This document shows positions 1 through 6,190 of a stretch of 7,350 nucleotides of DNA, piece by piece. This DNA is from Actinomycetota bacterium (GTDB taxonomy: Bacteria > Actinomycetota > Thermoleophilia > Gaiellales > Gaiellaceae): positions 1-7,350 of the forward strand of contig JACCTQ010000365.1 in the NCBI GenBank assembly GCA_013812265.1, given 5' to 3'. The notes below the pieces were generated by a model, which did no database searches, was not told the DNA's origin, and saw only the letters and a list, made by a program, of their open reading frames with translations. The translations under genes and the position numbers were made by a program. Within the stretch, counting starts at the first letter, position 1. Each line of letters opens with the position of its first letter.

Positions 1-741
1 GTGCGCGTGCCCGTCGAGGTCGACGGTCGCCACGAGACACTCGTCTACATGAACGAGCCCGGCGAGCTCGCCGCGTACGAGGAGCTGCGCGCAGGCTTCA
101 CGGCGGCCGTATCACACGAGCTCCGCACGCCGCTGGCCCGCCTCCTGGCACTGCTCGAGACCGCGCTTCTGCCAGACTCGAACCCCGAAGAGCTCATCGA
201 GCAGGCTCGACTCGAGGTGGAAGAGATTCGGGAGCTGATCGACGACGTGCTCTTTCTCAGCGAGCTCGAGACAGGACACCAGGTCGTGTCGCTCACCTCG
301 ACCTCGGCTCGTCCCGCTGTCGACCAGGTGGTTCGTGGGCTGCAGGAGCGCTCCGAGCGGGCTGGGATAACGATTGTGGTCGACACCCTTCCCGACATCG
401 ATGTGCCGCTACGGCCCCGGATGCTCCGCGTACTGGTCCAGAATCTGGCCGAGAACGCGATCCGCTACGCCGGAGTTGGCGCGACGCTACGCATCTCGCT
501 GCGAGAAGCGGGAAGCCGGATCACTCTCGAGGCCGCCGATAACGGAATCGGCGTTCCGGATGACGATTTGCCCCGGTTGTTCGAGCGTTTCTACCGGTCT
601 GATCGGTCACGGGCGTCGCGTGGCACGGGCTTGGGGCTCGCGATCGTGAAGCACATCGTCACCTCCGCCGGAGGGAGCGTCGAGGCGTCTCGGTCGACCG
701 GACGCGGCCTCAGCATCCGCTGTCTCTTCCCCACTCCCTGA
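1..741 (+). CDS. phoR: PhoR-type sensor histidine kinase, C-terminal part (5' end outside window)
   Basis: This is the catalytic half of a two-component sensor kinase that autophosphorylates on histidine and passes the phosphate to a response regulator. Visible in order are the H-box SHELRTPL with the phospho-accepting His at residue 39, a dimerisation helix pair to about residue 90, and the ATPase domain. The ATPase domain shows an N-box (NLAENAIRYAG, about 148-158), a G1 box (DNGIG, 180-184), an F-box (LFERFYRSD, 193-201) and a G2 box (GTGLGL, 208-213). All catalytic motifs look intact. No membrane segment or complete sensor domain is present, and the first 25 residues resemble the tail of a PAS domain. 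The gene therefore almost certainly begins upstream, and the GTG at base 1 is the window edge rather than a supported start. The name phoR rests on the adjacent pst genes; the kinase domain alone cannot tell PhoR from other HisKA kinases. A Pho-box starts two bases after its stop codon. Confidence 0.85.
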   Translation: MRVPVEVDGRHETLVYMNEPGELAAYEELRAGFTAAVSHELRTPLARLLALLETALLPDSNPEELIEQARLEVEEIRELIDDVLFLSELETGHQVVSLTSTSARPAVDQVVRGLQERSERAGITIVVDTLPDIDVPLRPRMLRVLVQNLAENAIRYAGVGATLRISLREAGSRITLEAADNGIGVPDDDLPRLFERFYRSDRSRASRGTGLGLAIVKHIVTSAGGSVEASRSTGRGLSIRCLFPTP

Positions 742-742
742 C

Positions 743-809
743 CTTCACCACCTGATCACGCGTCGTCCACCAGACAGCCACCCATGCGGAGTTCGCAAGG
801 CTCCAGAAT
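743..809 (+). promoter_or_regulatory. Pho-box promoter of arsC (four 11-bp repeats plus -10)
   Basis: Four 7-base units recur at an exact 11-base period: CTTCACC (743-749), GATCACG (754-760), GTCCACC (765-771) and AGCCACC (776-782). Known PhoB/PhoP sites are tandem 11-base units, with seven conserved bases and four looser ones, and TTCACC is the familiar actinobacterial core. After a 21-base gap comes CAGAAT (804-809), a 4/6 match to a -10 hexamer. A start site about seven bases further on would fall on the GTG of arsC at 816. The repeats read in the direction of arsC. The pstC and pstS promoters have the same arrangement, which is the strongest support. Binding itself is inferred. Confidence 0.7.
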
Positions 810-815
810 AGGCAC

Positions 816-1463
816 GTGGCGCTCGAGCTCGATCCCATCACGCAGGCTCACCTGGATCGCGGCGTCGAGGGCCTCGTCGACGAGTTTCGCGGGATCTTCT
901 CCCGCGAGACCATCGACCGCTACGTGACGGAGTCGATCGAGACACTGCCGGCGGCCCGCTTCCAGGACTTCGTACCCGTGCTCGTGCATCGCTTCTCTCG
1001 CCAGCGCCTGCGCGCCCTCGCCCAGGCCGAAGGCAAGATCGCGAAAGACGTGCCCGAGGTGCTCTTCGTGTGCGTGCACAACTCGGGACGAAGCCAGATG
1101 GCCGCGGCACTTCTGCACCAGCGCGCCGCGGGACTCGTGCACGTCCGCTCGGCGGGCAGCGACCCCGCGGAGCAGATCAACCCGAACGTCGTGACCGCCA
1201 TGAACGAGCTGGGAGTCGATGTTTCACAGGAATTCCCGAAGCCCCTGACGAATGAGGTCGTCCGCGCGGCCGACGCCGTCATCACGATGGGTTGCGGCGA
1301 TGCCTGTCCGATCTATCCGGGCAAGCTCTACGAGGACTGGGAACTGCAGGATCCGGAAGGTCAGGACCTCGAGACTGCGCGCAAGATCCGCGACCAGATC
1401 GACGAGCGGATCGCCGGGCTCCTGAGGAAGCTCGTGCCCGCGGAGACGGCCGGCTCCCGCTAG
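816..1463 (+). CDS. arsC: Arsenate reductase, thioredoxin-type ArsC (LMW-PTP fold) with N-terminal helical extension
   Basis: The enzyme reduces arsenate to arsenite in the cytoplasm. Residues 81-205 form a low-molecular-weight phosphatase fold. The P-loop is VCVHNSGRS, with nucleophile Cys86 and Arg92 in the CX5R pattern. The second active segment is MGCGDACP, with Cys160 and Cys164 as likely resolving and relay cysteines, and EDWELQDP contains the general acid Asp179. Three cysteines point to a thioredoxin-coupled disulfide cascade rather than the single-cysteine mycothiol route. Residues 1-75 are a separate helical region, as in extended actinobacterial ArsC proteins such as the Cg_ArsC1' type of Corynebacterium. 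GTG 816 is chosen because it is the first in-frame start and no good Shine-Dalgarno precedes it; a leaderless transcript could explain that absence. No arsR or arsenite exporter is in the window. A phosphotyrosine phosphatase role is less likely, given the GCGDACP segment. Confidence 0.88.
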   Translation: MALELDPITQAHLDRGVEGLVDEFRGIFSRETIDRYVTESIETLPAARFQDFVPVLVHRFSRQRLRALAQAEGKIAKDVPEVLFVCVHNSGRSQMAAALLHQRAAGLVHVRSAGSDPAEQINPNVVTAMNELGVDVSQEFPKPLTNEVVRAADAVITMGCGDACPIYPGKLYEDWELQDPEGQDLETARKIRDQIDERIAGLLRKLVPAETAGSR

Positions 1464-1475
1464 CTTCCCCCCTCC

Positions 1476-1542
1476 ACTCACACGATCTTCACCAAAGAGT
1501 CACAATCCCGCCACCCCATGGCGCTCGCGCCCGCGACACACT
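1476..1542 (+). promoter_or_regulatory. Pho-box promoter of the pstCAB-phoU operon
   Basis: Four 7-base units lie at an exact 11-base period: ACTCACA (1476-1482), CTTCACC (1487-1493), AGTCACA (1498-1504) and CGCCACC (1509-1515). The invariant part of each is a CAC at the same phase. The CTTCACC unit is identical to units in the arsC and pstS boxes. Exactly 21 bases after the last unit is CACACT (1537-1542), only a 3/6 match to a -10 hexamer but in the same place as in the other two promoters. Transcription would begin near 1549, leaving a leader of about 127 bases before pstC. Activation by the PhoB/PhoP partner of the upstream kinase is inferred. Confidence 0.7.
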
Positions 1543-1549
1543 GACATCG

Positions 1550-1669
1550 ATGCGGCCGGCCGGTCACGCCTACACCCAGCCACGTCCAGGCGCGGGCCTC
1601 CGGGTGCTTGCCCGGAAACTCACACGAGCCGGTCGGCGGCCTCGACACGGCGCCGGAACGTCGCCCTAG
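1550..1669 (+). other. pst operon leader with a candidate 39-codon upstream ORF and a small hairpin
   Basis: An ATG at 1550, next to the predicted transcription start, opens a 39-codon frame that ends in TAG at 1667-1669, six bases before the pstC ATG. The product would be very basic and rich in Arg and Pro. Inside it a perfect 6-bp inverted repeat, TCCGGG/CCCGGA (1599-1604 and 1611-1616), could fold with a six-base loop; no T-run follows, so it is not a standard terminator. Third-position GC looks lower than in the pst genes, and the same frame is open well upstream into arsC, so chance openness is quite possible. I regard translation as unproven. The remainder of 1464-1675 holds only the Pho-box promoter. 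Confidence 0.2.
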
Positions 1670-1675
1670 CACTAG

Positions 1676-2611
1676 ATGGCAGTCGAGCAGGCACGTGTCG
1701 CCAGTCCAGTGCAGCCGAGGCTCCGCGCCACGCGCCGCCGCTGGGGCGAGGACGTCATCAAGGGCATGCTCGCCCTGTGCGCCCTCGTTTCCATCGCGAC
1801 GACGGTCGGAATCGTCCTCGCCCTGCTCCAGCCGACGATCGACTTCTTCCGCGCGGTCAGCATCGTCGACTACCTCACTGGCAAGGAGTGGGCGCCGCTC
1901 TTCGAGCCACAGCTTTTCGGCGTGCTGCCACTCATCGTCGGGACACTCTCGGTCACGTTGTGGGCCTGCATCATCTGCATGCCGTTCGGCCTCGGGGCGG
2001 CGATCTACCTCAGCGAGTACGCCCGCCCGCGCGCGCGCAAGACCCTGAAGCCGGCGCTCGAGTTGCTGGCGGGGATACCGACCGTCGTGTACGGCTTCTT
2101 CGCCCTGACGTTCGTAACGCCCCTTCTGCGCGACATCGGAATCCAAGTGGAGATCTTCAACGCGCTCAGCGCCGGCCTCGTCATGGGCGTGATGCTCATT
2201 CCGACCGTGGCGTCGCTCTCGGAGGACGCCATGACCGCTGTGCCGCAAAGCCTCCGCGACGGCGCCTACGGACTCGGGGCGAGCAAGCTGCAGGTCTCGA
2301 CGCGCATCGTTGTCCCGGCCGCAGTCTCGGGAATCGTGGCGAGCTACGTGCTCGCGATCTCGCGGGCGGTGGGCGAGACGATGATCGTGCTCCTCGCCGC
2401 CGGCCAGCAGGCGAACTTCACCTTCGATCCCATCCGCGCGGTCGAGACCATGACGGCCTTCATCGCCGCGACCGGTCAGGGAGACGTGCCGACCGACACC
2501 ATTGAATACAAGACCATCTTCGCCGTCGGGTTCACGCTCTTCGCCATGACGCTGGTCATGAACCTGATCGCTATCCGTCTGGTGCGGAAGTACCGCGAGG
2601 TGTACGAGTGA
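1676..2611 (+). CDS. pstC: Phosphate ABC transporter permease PstC
   Basis: This is one of the two membrane subunits of the high-affinity phosphate importer PstSCAB. The protein has 311 residues, normal for PstC, with about six hydrophobic segments: roughly 28-52, 83-112, 128-150, 163-182, 213-241 and 280-302. The coupling (EAA-type) loop that docks onto PstB is visible as SLRDGAYGLGASKLQ near residues 192-206, followed by VPAA. The motif LAGIPTVVYGFFAL (131-144) is typical of Pst permeases, as is ISRAVGETM (228-236). The N-terminal 25 residues are basic and hydrophilic. ATG 1676 has no clear Shine-Dalgarno; it was chosen because it gives the usual N-terminal length and is the first in-frame ATG. 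The stop overlaps the pstA start by four bases, so the two are probably translationally coupled. PstC rather than PstA is assigned from the longer N-terminal region, the periplasmic-type loop at 60-80 and gene order. Confidence 0.93.
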   Translation: MAVEQARVASPVQPRLRATRRRWGEDVIKGMLALCALVSIATTVGIVLALLQPTIDFFRAVSIVDYLTGKEWAPLFEPQLFGVLPLIVGTLSVTLWACIICMPFGLGAAIYLSEYARPRARKTLKPALELLAGIPTVVYGFFALTFVTPLLRDIGIQVEIFNALSAGLVMGVMLIPTVASLSEDAMTAVPQSLRDGAYGLGASKLQVSTRIVVPAAVSGIVASYVLAISRAVGETMIVLLAAGQQANFTFDPIRAVETMTAFIAATGQGDVPTDTIEYKTIFAVGFTLFAMTLVMNLIAIRLVRKYREVYE

Positions 2612-3489
2612 GCGTCGACGCCTTCAGGCTCCACAGGCGCTCCGGAGGAGCACAGGTCAGGGGGCGGCTCTTCTACGCCTTTCTGCTCGCCTCCCTGGCG
2701 GTCGGGTTCATCGCGCTCGGGACTCTCCTCGTCGACGTCTTCAAGGACGGAATCGGCCAGCTCGACCGAATCCTGCTCACAGGGGCGCCGTCGGTCATCG
2801 AGCCCGCCACCGCCGGAGCACGACCCGCGATCCTGGCCACGATCTACCTCATGTTCCTGCTGCTCTTCATGGCGGTGCCGATCGGCGTCGCGACCGCGAT
2901 CTACCTGGAGGAGTACGCGGACAACCAGCGCTGGTACAACCGCCTGCTCGATCTCAACATCCAGAACCTCGCTGCGGTGCCCTCCATCGTGTACGGCATC
3001 CTCGGGCTGGCGTTCATCGTCCGCGGTCCCGTCGGCATCGGCCGAGTGCTGCTCGCCGGTGGGATGATCCTGACGCTGCTCGTCCTGCCCACCGTCATCA
3101 TCTCGAGCCGCGAGGCCATTCGCGCGATCCCGGACTCGATCCGGCAAGGGGGTCTCGCGCTCGGCGCCACGCAGTGGCAGGTGATCTGGCGGCAAGTCCT
3201 TCCGGCAGCCGTCCCGGGGATCGCTACGGGGACGATCCTCGCGCTGTCGCGCGCGATCGGTGAGACGGCGCCGCTGCTTCTGGTTGGCGCGCTCAGCTAC
3301 ATCTCGTTCAACCCGACGCTGCTCGGAGACTTCACGGCACTTCCGATCCAGATCTACCAGTGGATCTCGCAGGACGAGCCCGGCTTCACGCTACGGGCTG
3401 CGGGAGGGATTATCGTCCTCCTCGTGATCCTGCTGACCATGAACGCCTTTGCGATCTTCATCCGCAACCGCTACCAGAAGAGGTGGTGA
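2608..3489 (+). CDS. pstA: Phosphate ABC transporter permease PstA
   Basis: This is the second channel subunit of the phosphate importer. The protein has 293 residues with about six hydrophobic segments: roughly 20-44, 73-99, 119-138, 146-165, 200-227 and 264-285. Family signatures include the segment IPDSIRQGGLALGATQWQ (174-191), which is the PstB-docking loop, and LSRAIGETAPLL (213-224), which matches PstA closely. NLAAVPSIVYGILGL (120-134) parallels the corresponding PstC motif. It begins at a GTG within the GTGA overlap with pstC. GAGG at 2597-2600, seven bases upstream, is a reasonable ribosome binding site. Its TGA stop shares one base with the ATG of pstB, so the three transporter genes form a continuous translational unit. 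No lesion or unusual composition is seen. Confidence 0.93.
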   Translation: MSVDAFRLHRRSGGAQVRGRLFYAFLLASLAVGFIALGTLLVDVFKDGIGQLDRILLTGAPSVIEPATAGARPAILATIYLMFLLLFMAVPIGVATAIYLEEYADNQRWYNRLLDLNIQNLAAVPSIVYGILGLAFIVRGPVGIGRVLLAGGMILTLLVLPTVIISSREAIRAIPDSIRQGGLALGATQWQVIWRQVLPAAVPGIATGTILALSRAIGETAPLLLVGALSYISFNPTLLGDFTALPIQIYQWISQDEPGFTLRAAGGIIVLLVILLTMNAFAIFIRNRYQKRW

Positions 3490-4358
3490 TGACCGAGATC
3501 GAGAGCACCACGACTGACAGAATGGTGGAGGTGAGCGCTGAGACGTTCGTGGACCGGCAGGAGTCACGCTCGCTTGGCCGAGACACACTGTTCGGCGTCT
3601 CCGGCCTGACCGTGTCGTACGCCGGGTTCCCCGCTCTTGCGGATGTGACGATGGACATCCACCGAAACAACATCACTGCGTTCATCGGCCCGTCGGGTTG
3701 CGGAAAGAGCACCTTCATCCGCTGCTTCAACAGGCTGAACGACCTCATCCCGAGCGCGAAGGTGGAGGGGACGATCCTCTACCACGGTCAGGATCTCTAC
3801 GGGCCGGACGTGGACCCGGTCGAGGTGCGGAAACTGATCGGAATGGTCTTCCAGAAGCCGAACCCGTTTCCGAAGTCGATCTACGACAACATCGCCTTCG
3901 GCCCGCGCGTGCTCGGCATGAAGGACGGGCTCGACGAGCGGGTCGAACGGGCCCTTCACCAGGCCGCGTTGTGGGACGAGGTCAAGGACCGCCTCAAGGA
4001 GAGCGCCCTCTCGCTCTCTGGCGGCCAGCAGCAGCGCCTCTGTATCGCTCGCTGTCTCGCCGTCAACCCGGAAGTGATCCTGATGGACGAGCCGGCCTCT
4101 TCGCTCGACCCCATCTCGACAACCCGCATCGAGGATTTGATGCACGAGTTGAAGCGCGACTACACGATCGTGATCGTCACTCACAACATGCAACAGGCCG
4201 CTCGCGTCGCCGACATGACCGCCTTCTTCAGCGTGCGTGTCTCAGAAGGAGACGGCCGGAGAACGGGAATCCTCGTGGAGTACGACACGACGCAGAAGAT
4301 CTTCACGACGCCAGGTGACAAGCGCACCGAGGATTACGTCACCGGCCGCTTCGGATAG
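3489..4358 (+). CDS. pstB: Phosphate ABC transporter ATP-binding protein PstB
   Basis: This cytoplasmic ATPase powers phosphate import through PstCA. The 289 residues contain every ABC motif: Walker A GPSGCGKST (67-75), Q-loop Gln122 in VFQKPNPFPKSIYDN, which is a PstB hallmark, signature LSGGQQQR (176-183), Walker B VILMDEP (196-202), D-loop SSLD (204-207) and the switch His232. The tail GDKRTEDYVTGRFG is also characteristic of PstB. The open frame extends back to 3360, but the true start is ATG 3489. That ATG follows a purine-rich GAGGTGG site and overlaps the pstA stop by one base (TGATG). The first 30 residues form a polar extension before the domain, somewhat longer than in compact PstB proteins; a second ATG twelve codons in (3522) is a possible alternative start. 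phoU follows after five bases. Confidence 0.96.
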   Translation: MTEIESTTTDRMVEVSAETFVDRQESRSLGRDTLFGVSGLTVSYAGFPALADVTMDIHRNNITAFIGPSGCGKSTFIRCFNRLNDLIPSAKVEGTILYHGQDLYGPDVDPVEVRKLIGMVFQKPNPFPKSIYDNIAFGPRVLGMKDGLDERVERALHQAALWDEVKDRLKESALSLSGGQQQRLCIARCLAVNPEVILMDEPASSLDPISTTRIEDLMHELKRDYTIVIVTHNMQQAARVADMTAFFSVRVSEGDGRRTGILVEYDTTQKIFTTPGDKRTEDYVTGRFG

Positions 4359-4363
4359 CACTG

Positions 4364-5047
4364 ATGCGAGTCACCTTCCAGGAGGAGCTGAACGAGCTCC
4401 AGGCGAACCTCCAGGAGGAGGGGGAGTACGTCTTGCGGGCCCTCCGGGGCGCAATCAATGCGCTCGTCCAGCAGGACGTCGAGCTTGCGGACGAGGTGAT
4501 CGCGTTCGACGACGAGGTCGACGAGCGTTACCTCGCCATCGAGGAGGGCATCCAGTCGCTGCTCGCCCGCCAGACGCCGGTTGCGGTCGATCTCCGGCTC
4601 GTGCTTGCGATCCTGCACATCAACCTCCATCTCGAGCGGATGGCCGACTACTGCGTCACGACCGCGAAGCTCACGAAGCTTTCGCACCAGCATTCGCCCG
4701 ACCCGGCTCTCGTCGAAGGATTCGAGGACATGGGCGCCCGCGCGGAGGAGATGATCCGTTTCGCGCTCGACGCTTTCGCGCGCCGGGACGCCGAGGCCGG
4801 CGAGGCGCTCGTGGACATGGACGAGCTGATCGATCGCGCCAATCGGCGTGTCGTCGAGCGCGTGCTCTCGTTCGGGAACGATGCCGAGCTGCACGAGTGG
4901 GGTCTCCGCATGCTGATCGTCTCGCGTTGCCTCGAGCGAATCGGAGACCATGCCGTCGACATAGGCGAGCAGACGGCGTTCCTCGTGAGCGGCGAGTTTC
5001 GGGAGTTCACAGACGCATCACGGCCCGAGGACCTCGGCCACCACTAG
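4364..5047 (+). CDS. phoU: Phosphate signalling protein PhoU (first copy)
   Basis: PhoU is a cytoplasmic negative regulator that ties the state of the Pst transporter to the PhoR kinase. It silences the Pho response when phosphate is plentiful and often dampens import. The 227-residue protein has the expected two three-helix repeats. Each repeat ends in the metal-binding signature: HLERMADY with Glu91 and Asp95 in the first, and CLERIGDHAVDIGEQTAFLV with Glu191 and Asp195 in the second. The conserved LLARQTPVAVDLRLVLAI segment (67-84) is also typical. It is the last gene of the pst operon and starts five bases after the pstB stop, with no strong Shine-Dalgarno of its own, so it probably depends on upstream translation. 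By eye it is about 58 % identical, without gaps, to the second copy at 6194-6901. A perfect hairpin begins immediately after its stop. Confidence 0.95.
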   Translation: MRVTFQEELNELQANLQEEGEYVLRALRGAINALVQQDVELADEVIAFDDEVDERYLAIEEGIQSLLARQTPVAVDLRLVLAILHINLHLERMADYCVTTAKLTKLSHQHSPDPALVEGFEDMGARAEEMIRFALDAFARRDAEAGEALVDMDELIDRANRRVVERVLSFGNDAELHEWGLRMLIVSRCLERIGDHAVDIGEQTAFLVSGEFREFTDASRPEDLGHH

Positions 5048-5070
5048 AGACAGGATGGAACATCCTGTCT
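5048..5070 (+). terminator. Hairpin after phoU, candidate operon terminator
   Basis: A perfect 10-bp inverted repeat (AGACAGGATG at 5048-5057, CATCCTGTCT at 5061-5070) with a three-base loop starts at the base after the phoU stop. No T-run follows on the + strand (the next bases are AAATAGAGAT), so it is not a classical intrinsic terminator. Actinobacterial terminators often lack the tract. Being nearly symmetrical, it would also form in transcripts from the - strand that pass the pstS hairpin. It could instead protect the 3' end of the pst mRNA. Confidence 0.6.
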
Positions 5071-5086
5071 AAATAGAGATAGATCA

Positions 5087-5114
5087 ACGGAGGGCGCCTT
5101 TCGGCACCCTCCGT
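5087..5114 (-). terminator. Intrinsic-type terminator of pstS
   Basis: Read on the - strand, ACGGAGGGTGCC pairs with GGCGCCCTCCGT to give a 12-bp stem including one U-G wobble, closed by a GAAA tetraloop. It lies 22 bases beyond the pstS stop and is followed by the moderately T-rich TTGATCTATCTC. On the + strand the wobble position becomes a C-A mismatch. The structure is therefore better formed in pstS transcripts than in phoU transcripts, which sets its likely direction. Confidence 0.8.
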
Positions 5115-5136
5115 GGTGGTAGATCGGTGTGGTCTG

Positions 5137-6087
5137 CTAGCCCTTGAGCGCGTTCTTGTAGAACTCTTTGGCCCGCGCGACCTGCTTCTTCGTGAGCGGG
5201 ACGAAGTCGGACTTGGTCGCGATCGACTTCTGGTTGTTGAGCATGTAGCCGACGAACCCACGCACCTCGGCCCGCCGGAAGGAGTCGCGCTTCGCGTAGA
5301 CGAAGAGCGGCCGGCCCAGAGGCTTGTACTTCCCGTTCTGGACCGTCTGGATGCTGGGCTTGACACAGCCACTGCCATTGTTGACGCCGACCACCTTGAG
5401 CCGGTTCTTGTTCTCGACGTAGTACGAGAGGCCGAAGTACCCCATTCCTCCGCGCTCTCCCGAGACGCCCCGGACGATGACGTTGTCGTTCTCGGTGGCC
5501 TGGTAATCCGACCGGCTCCGGCGGCTCTTACCGTTGATCTTCTCCGTGAAGAAGTCGAAAGTGCCGGAGTCGGTGCCCGGGCCGAACAGCCTGAGCGGCA
5601 CGTTCGGAAAGCCCGAGCGCACGTCGTTCCAGTTGTCGACCTTCGATCCCGTATCCCAGATCGACTTGAGCTCCTCGGTCGTCAGGCAGCTGGCCCAGGT
5701 GTTCGACTTGTTGACCACGACCGAGAGGCCGTCGTTCGCCACGTGGAACGCAACGTAGCGGACGTCCTTGTCCCGGCACTTGGTCGACTCGGTCTGCTTG
5801 ATCGGACGGGAGGCGTTCGACAGATCTGTCTCTCCCCGGCAGAAGCGCTCGAAGCCGCCGCCCGTGCCCGAGATCCCGACGACGATGCGGACGCTCTTGT
5901 TCTTCTTCTCGAATCCCTGTGCCGCAGCCTGCACGTACGGCCCAACCGTGCTCGACCCGTCGGCCTGAATGGTGCCGCGCAGAGCCTGCGTACCTGCAGT
6001 CCCCGCCGCGGCGATGGCCGTGATGGCCAGAGACACGCCGAGCGCGAGCAGGATAAACCGTGGCATTCGTGCCAAATTACGATTCAT
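5137..6087 (-). CDS. pstS: Phosphate-binding protein PstS
   Basis: PstS is the extracytoplasmic receptor that captures phosphate and delivers it to PstCA. The 316-residue protein shows the phosphate-contact motifs GSSTVGPY (44-51), GISGTGGGFERF (71-82), NASRPI (91-96) and GTDSGTFDFF (171-180). GGMGYFGLSYY (213-223) is typical of this PstS type. Cys83, Cys104, Cys134 and Cys241 could form two disulfides. Residues 1-33 form a signal peptide: Arg-containing start, hydrophobic 11-29, then small residues. There is no cysteine lipobox, so it does not look like the lipoprotein usual in Gram-positive bacteria. The frame stays open to 6150, but ATG 6087 is chosen because AAAGGAG sits four bases before it; an ATG seven codons further in (6066) is the alternative. 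It is transcribed towards the pst operon from its own Pho-box promoter, not placed before pstC as in the usual pstSCAB order. Confidence 0.93.
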   Translation of the reverse strand: MNRNLARMPRFILLALGVSLAITAIAAAGTAGTQALRGTIQADGSSTVGPYVQAAAQGFEKKNKSVRIVVGISGTGGGFERFCRGETDLSNASRPIKQTESTKCRDKDVRYVAFHVANDGLSVVVNKSNTWASCLTTEELKSIWDTGSKVDNWNDVRSGFPNVPLRLFGPGTDSGTFDFFTEKINGKSRRSRSDYQATENDNVIVRGVSGERGGMGYFGLSYYVENKNRLKVVGVNNGSGCVKPSIQTVQNGKYKPLGRPLFVYAKRDSFRRAEVRGFVGYMLNNQKSIATKSDFVPLTKKQVARAKEFYKNALKG

Positions 6088-6091
6088 TCGT

Positions 6092-6099
6092 CTCCTTTC
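6092..6099 (-). promoter_or_regulatory. Ribosome binding site of pstS
   Basis: GAAAGGAG on the - strand is a near-perfect Shine-Dalgarno ending four bases before ATG 6087. It fixes the start at MNRNLARM and excludes the 21-residue upstream extension of the open frame, which would overlap the predicted promoter. Confidence 0.85.
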
Positions 6100-6114
6100 G
6101 CAGTGTTCACCCGA

Positions 6115-6181
6115 ATTGTTCCGCCGCCCCGGGCGCAGTGGGGCCGACACTTGGTTAACTTTTGGTTGTAAGCAGGTGAAG
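6115..6181 (-). promoter_or_regulatory. Pho-box promoter of pstS
   Basis: On the - strand four 7-base units follow at an exact 11-base period: CTTCACC (6181-6175), TACAACC (6170-6164), GTTAACC (6159-6153) and GTCGGCC (6148-6142). The first is identical to a unit in each of the other two boxes; the fourth is the weakest. After exactly 21 bases comes AACAAT (6120-6115), a 4/6 match to a -10 hexamer. The predicted start near 6108 leaves a 5' leader of about 20 bases that contains the ribosome binding site. The spacers between units are A/T-rich in part, as in known PhoB sites. The box ends 12 bases from the divergent phoU copy. Confidence 0.75.
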
Positions 6182-6182
6182 A

Positions 6183-6190
6183 GGGAGGGG
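6183..6190 (+). promoter_or_regulatory. Ribosome binding site of the second phoU
   Basis: GGGAGGGG contains GGAGG (6184-6188), five bases before GTG 6194. The next candidate start, ATG 6212, would be 23 bases from this site, too far. This decides the start in favour of the GTG. Confidence 0.65.

Noticed and set aside
1554..1561. GGCCGGCC palindrome
   Set aside because: An 8-base palindrome in very GC-rich DNA with no repeat or operator context; likely chance.
1599..1616. 6-bp hairpin in the pst leader as a terminator of arsC or an attenuator
   Set aside because: Short stem and no T-run; not enough to call a terminator or riboswitch.
1478..2248. - strand open frame of 256 codons opposite the leader and pstC
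   Set aside because: Low-complexity, charged, Arg/Glu/His-rich translation opposite a clear permease; a shadow frame.
4237..5076. + strand open frame of 279 codons overlapping the pstB end and phoU
   Set aside because: Arg/Ala/Gly-rich composition typical of a shifted frame; phoU in another frame has clear family motifs.
6105..6111. Single GTTCACC on the + strand as a Pho-box for the second phoU
   Set aside because: Positions 11 bases to either side do not carry convincing partner units, and a lone 7-mer is not a box.
6088..6150. 21-residue N-terminal extension of pstS
   Set aside because: It would precede the signal peptide with a hydrophilic Arg-rich segment and overlap the predicted promoter; AAAGGAG four bases before ATG 6087 fixes the start.
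5113..6171. Long + strand open frame (352 codons) across the pstS region
   Set aside because: It is antisense to pstS, whose motifs, signal peptide and ribosome binding site are convincing. The frame is open only because of GC-rich codon structure.
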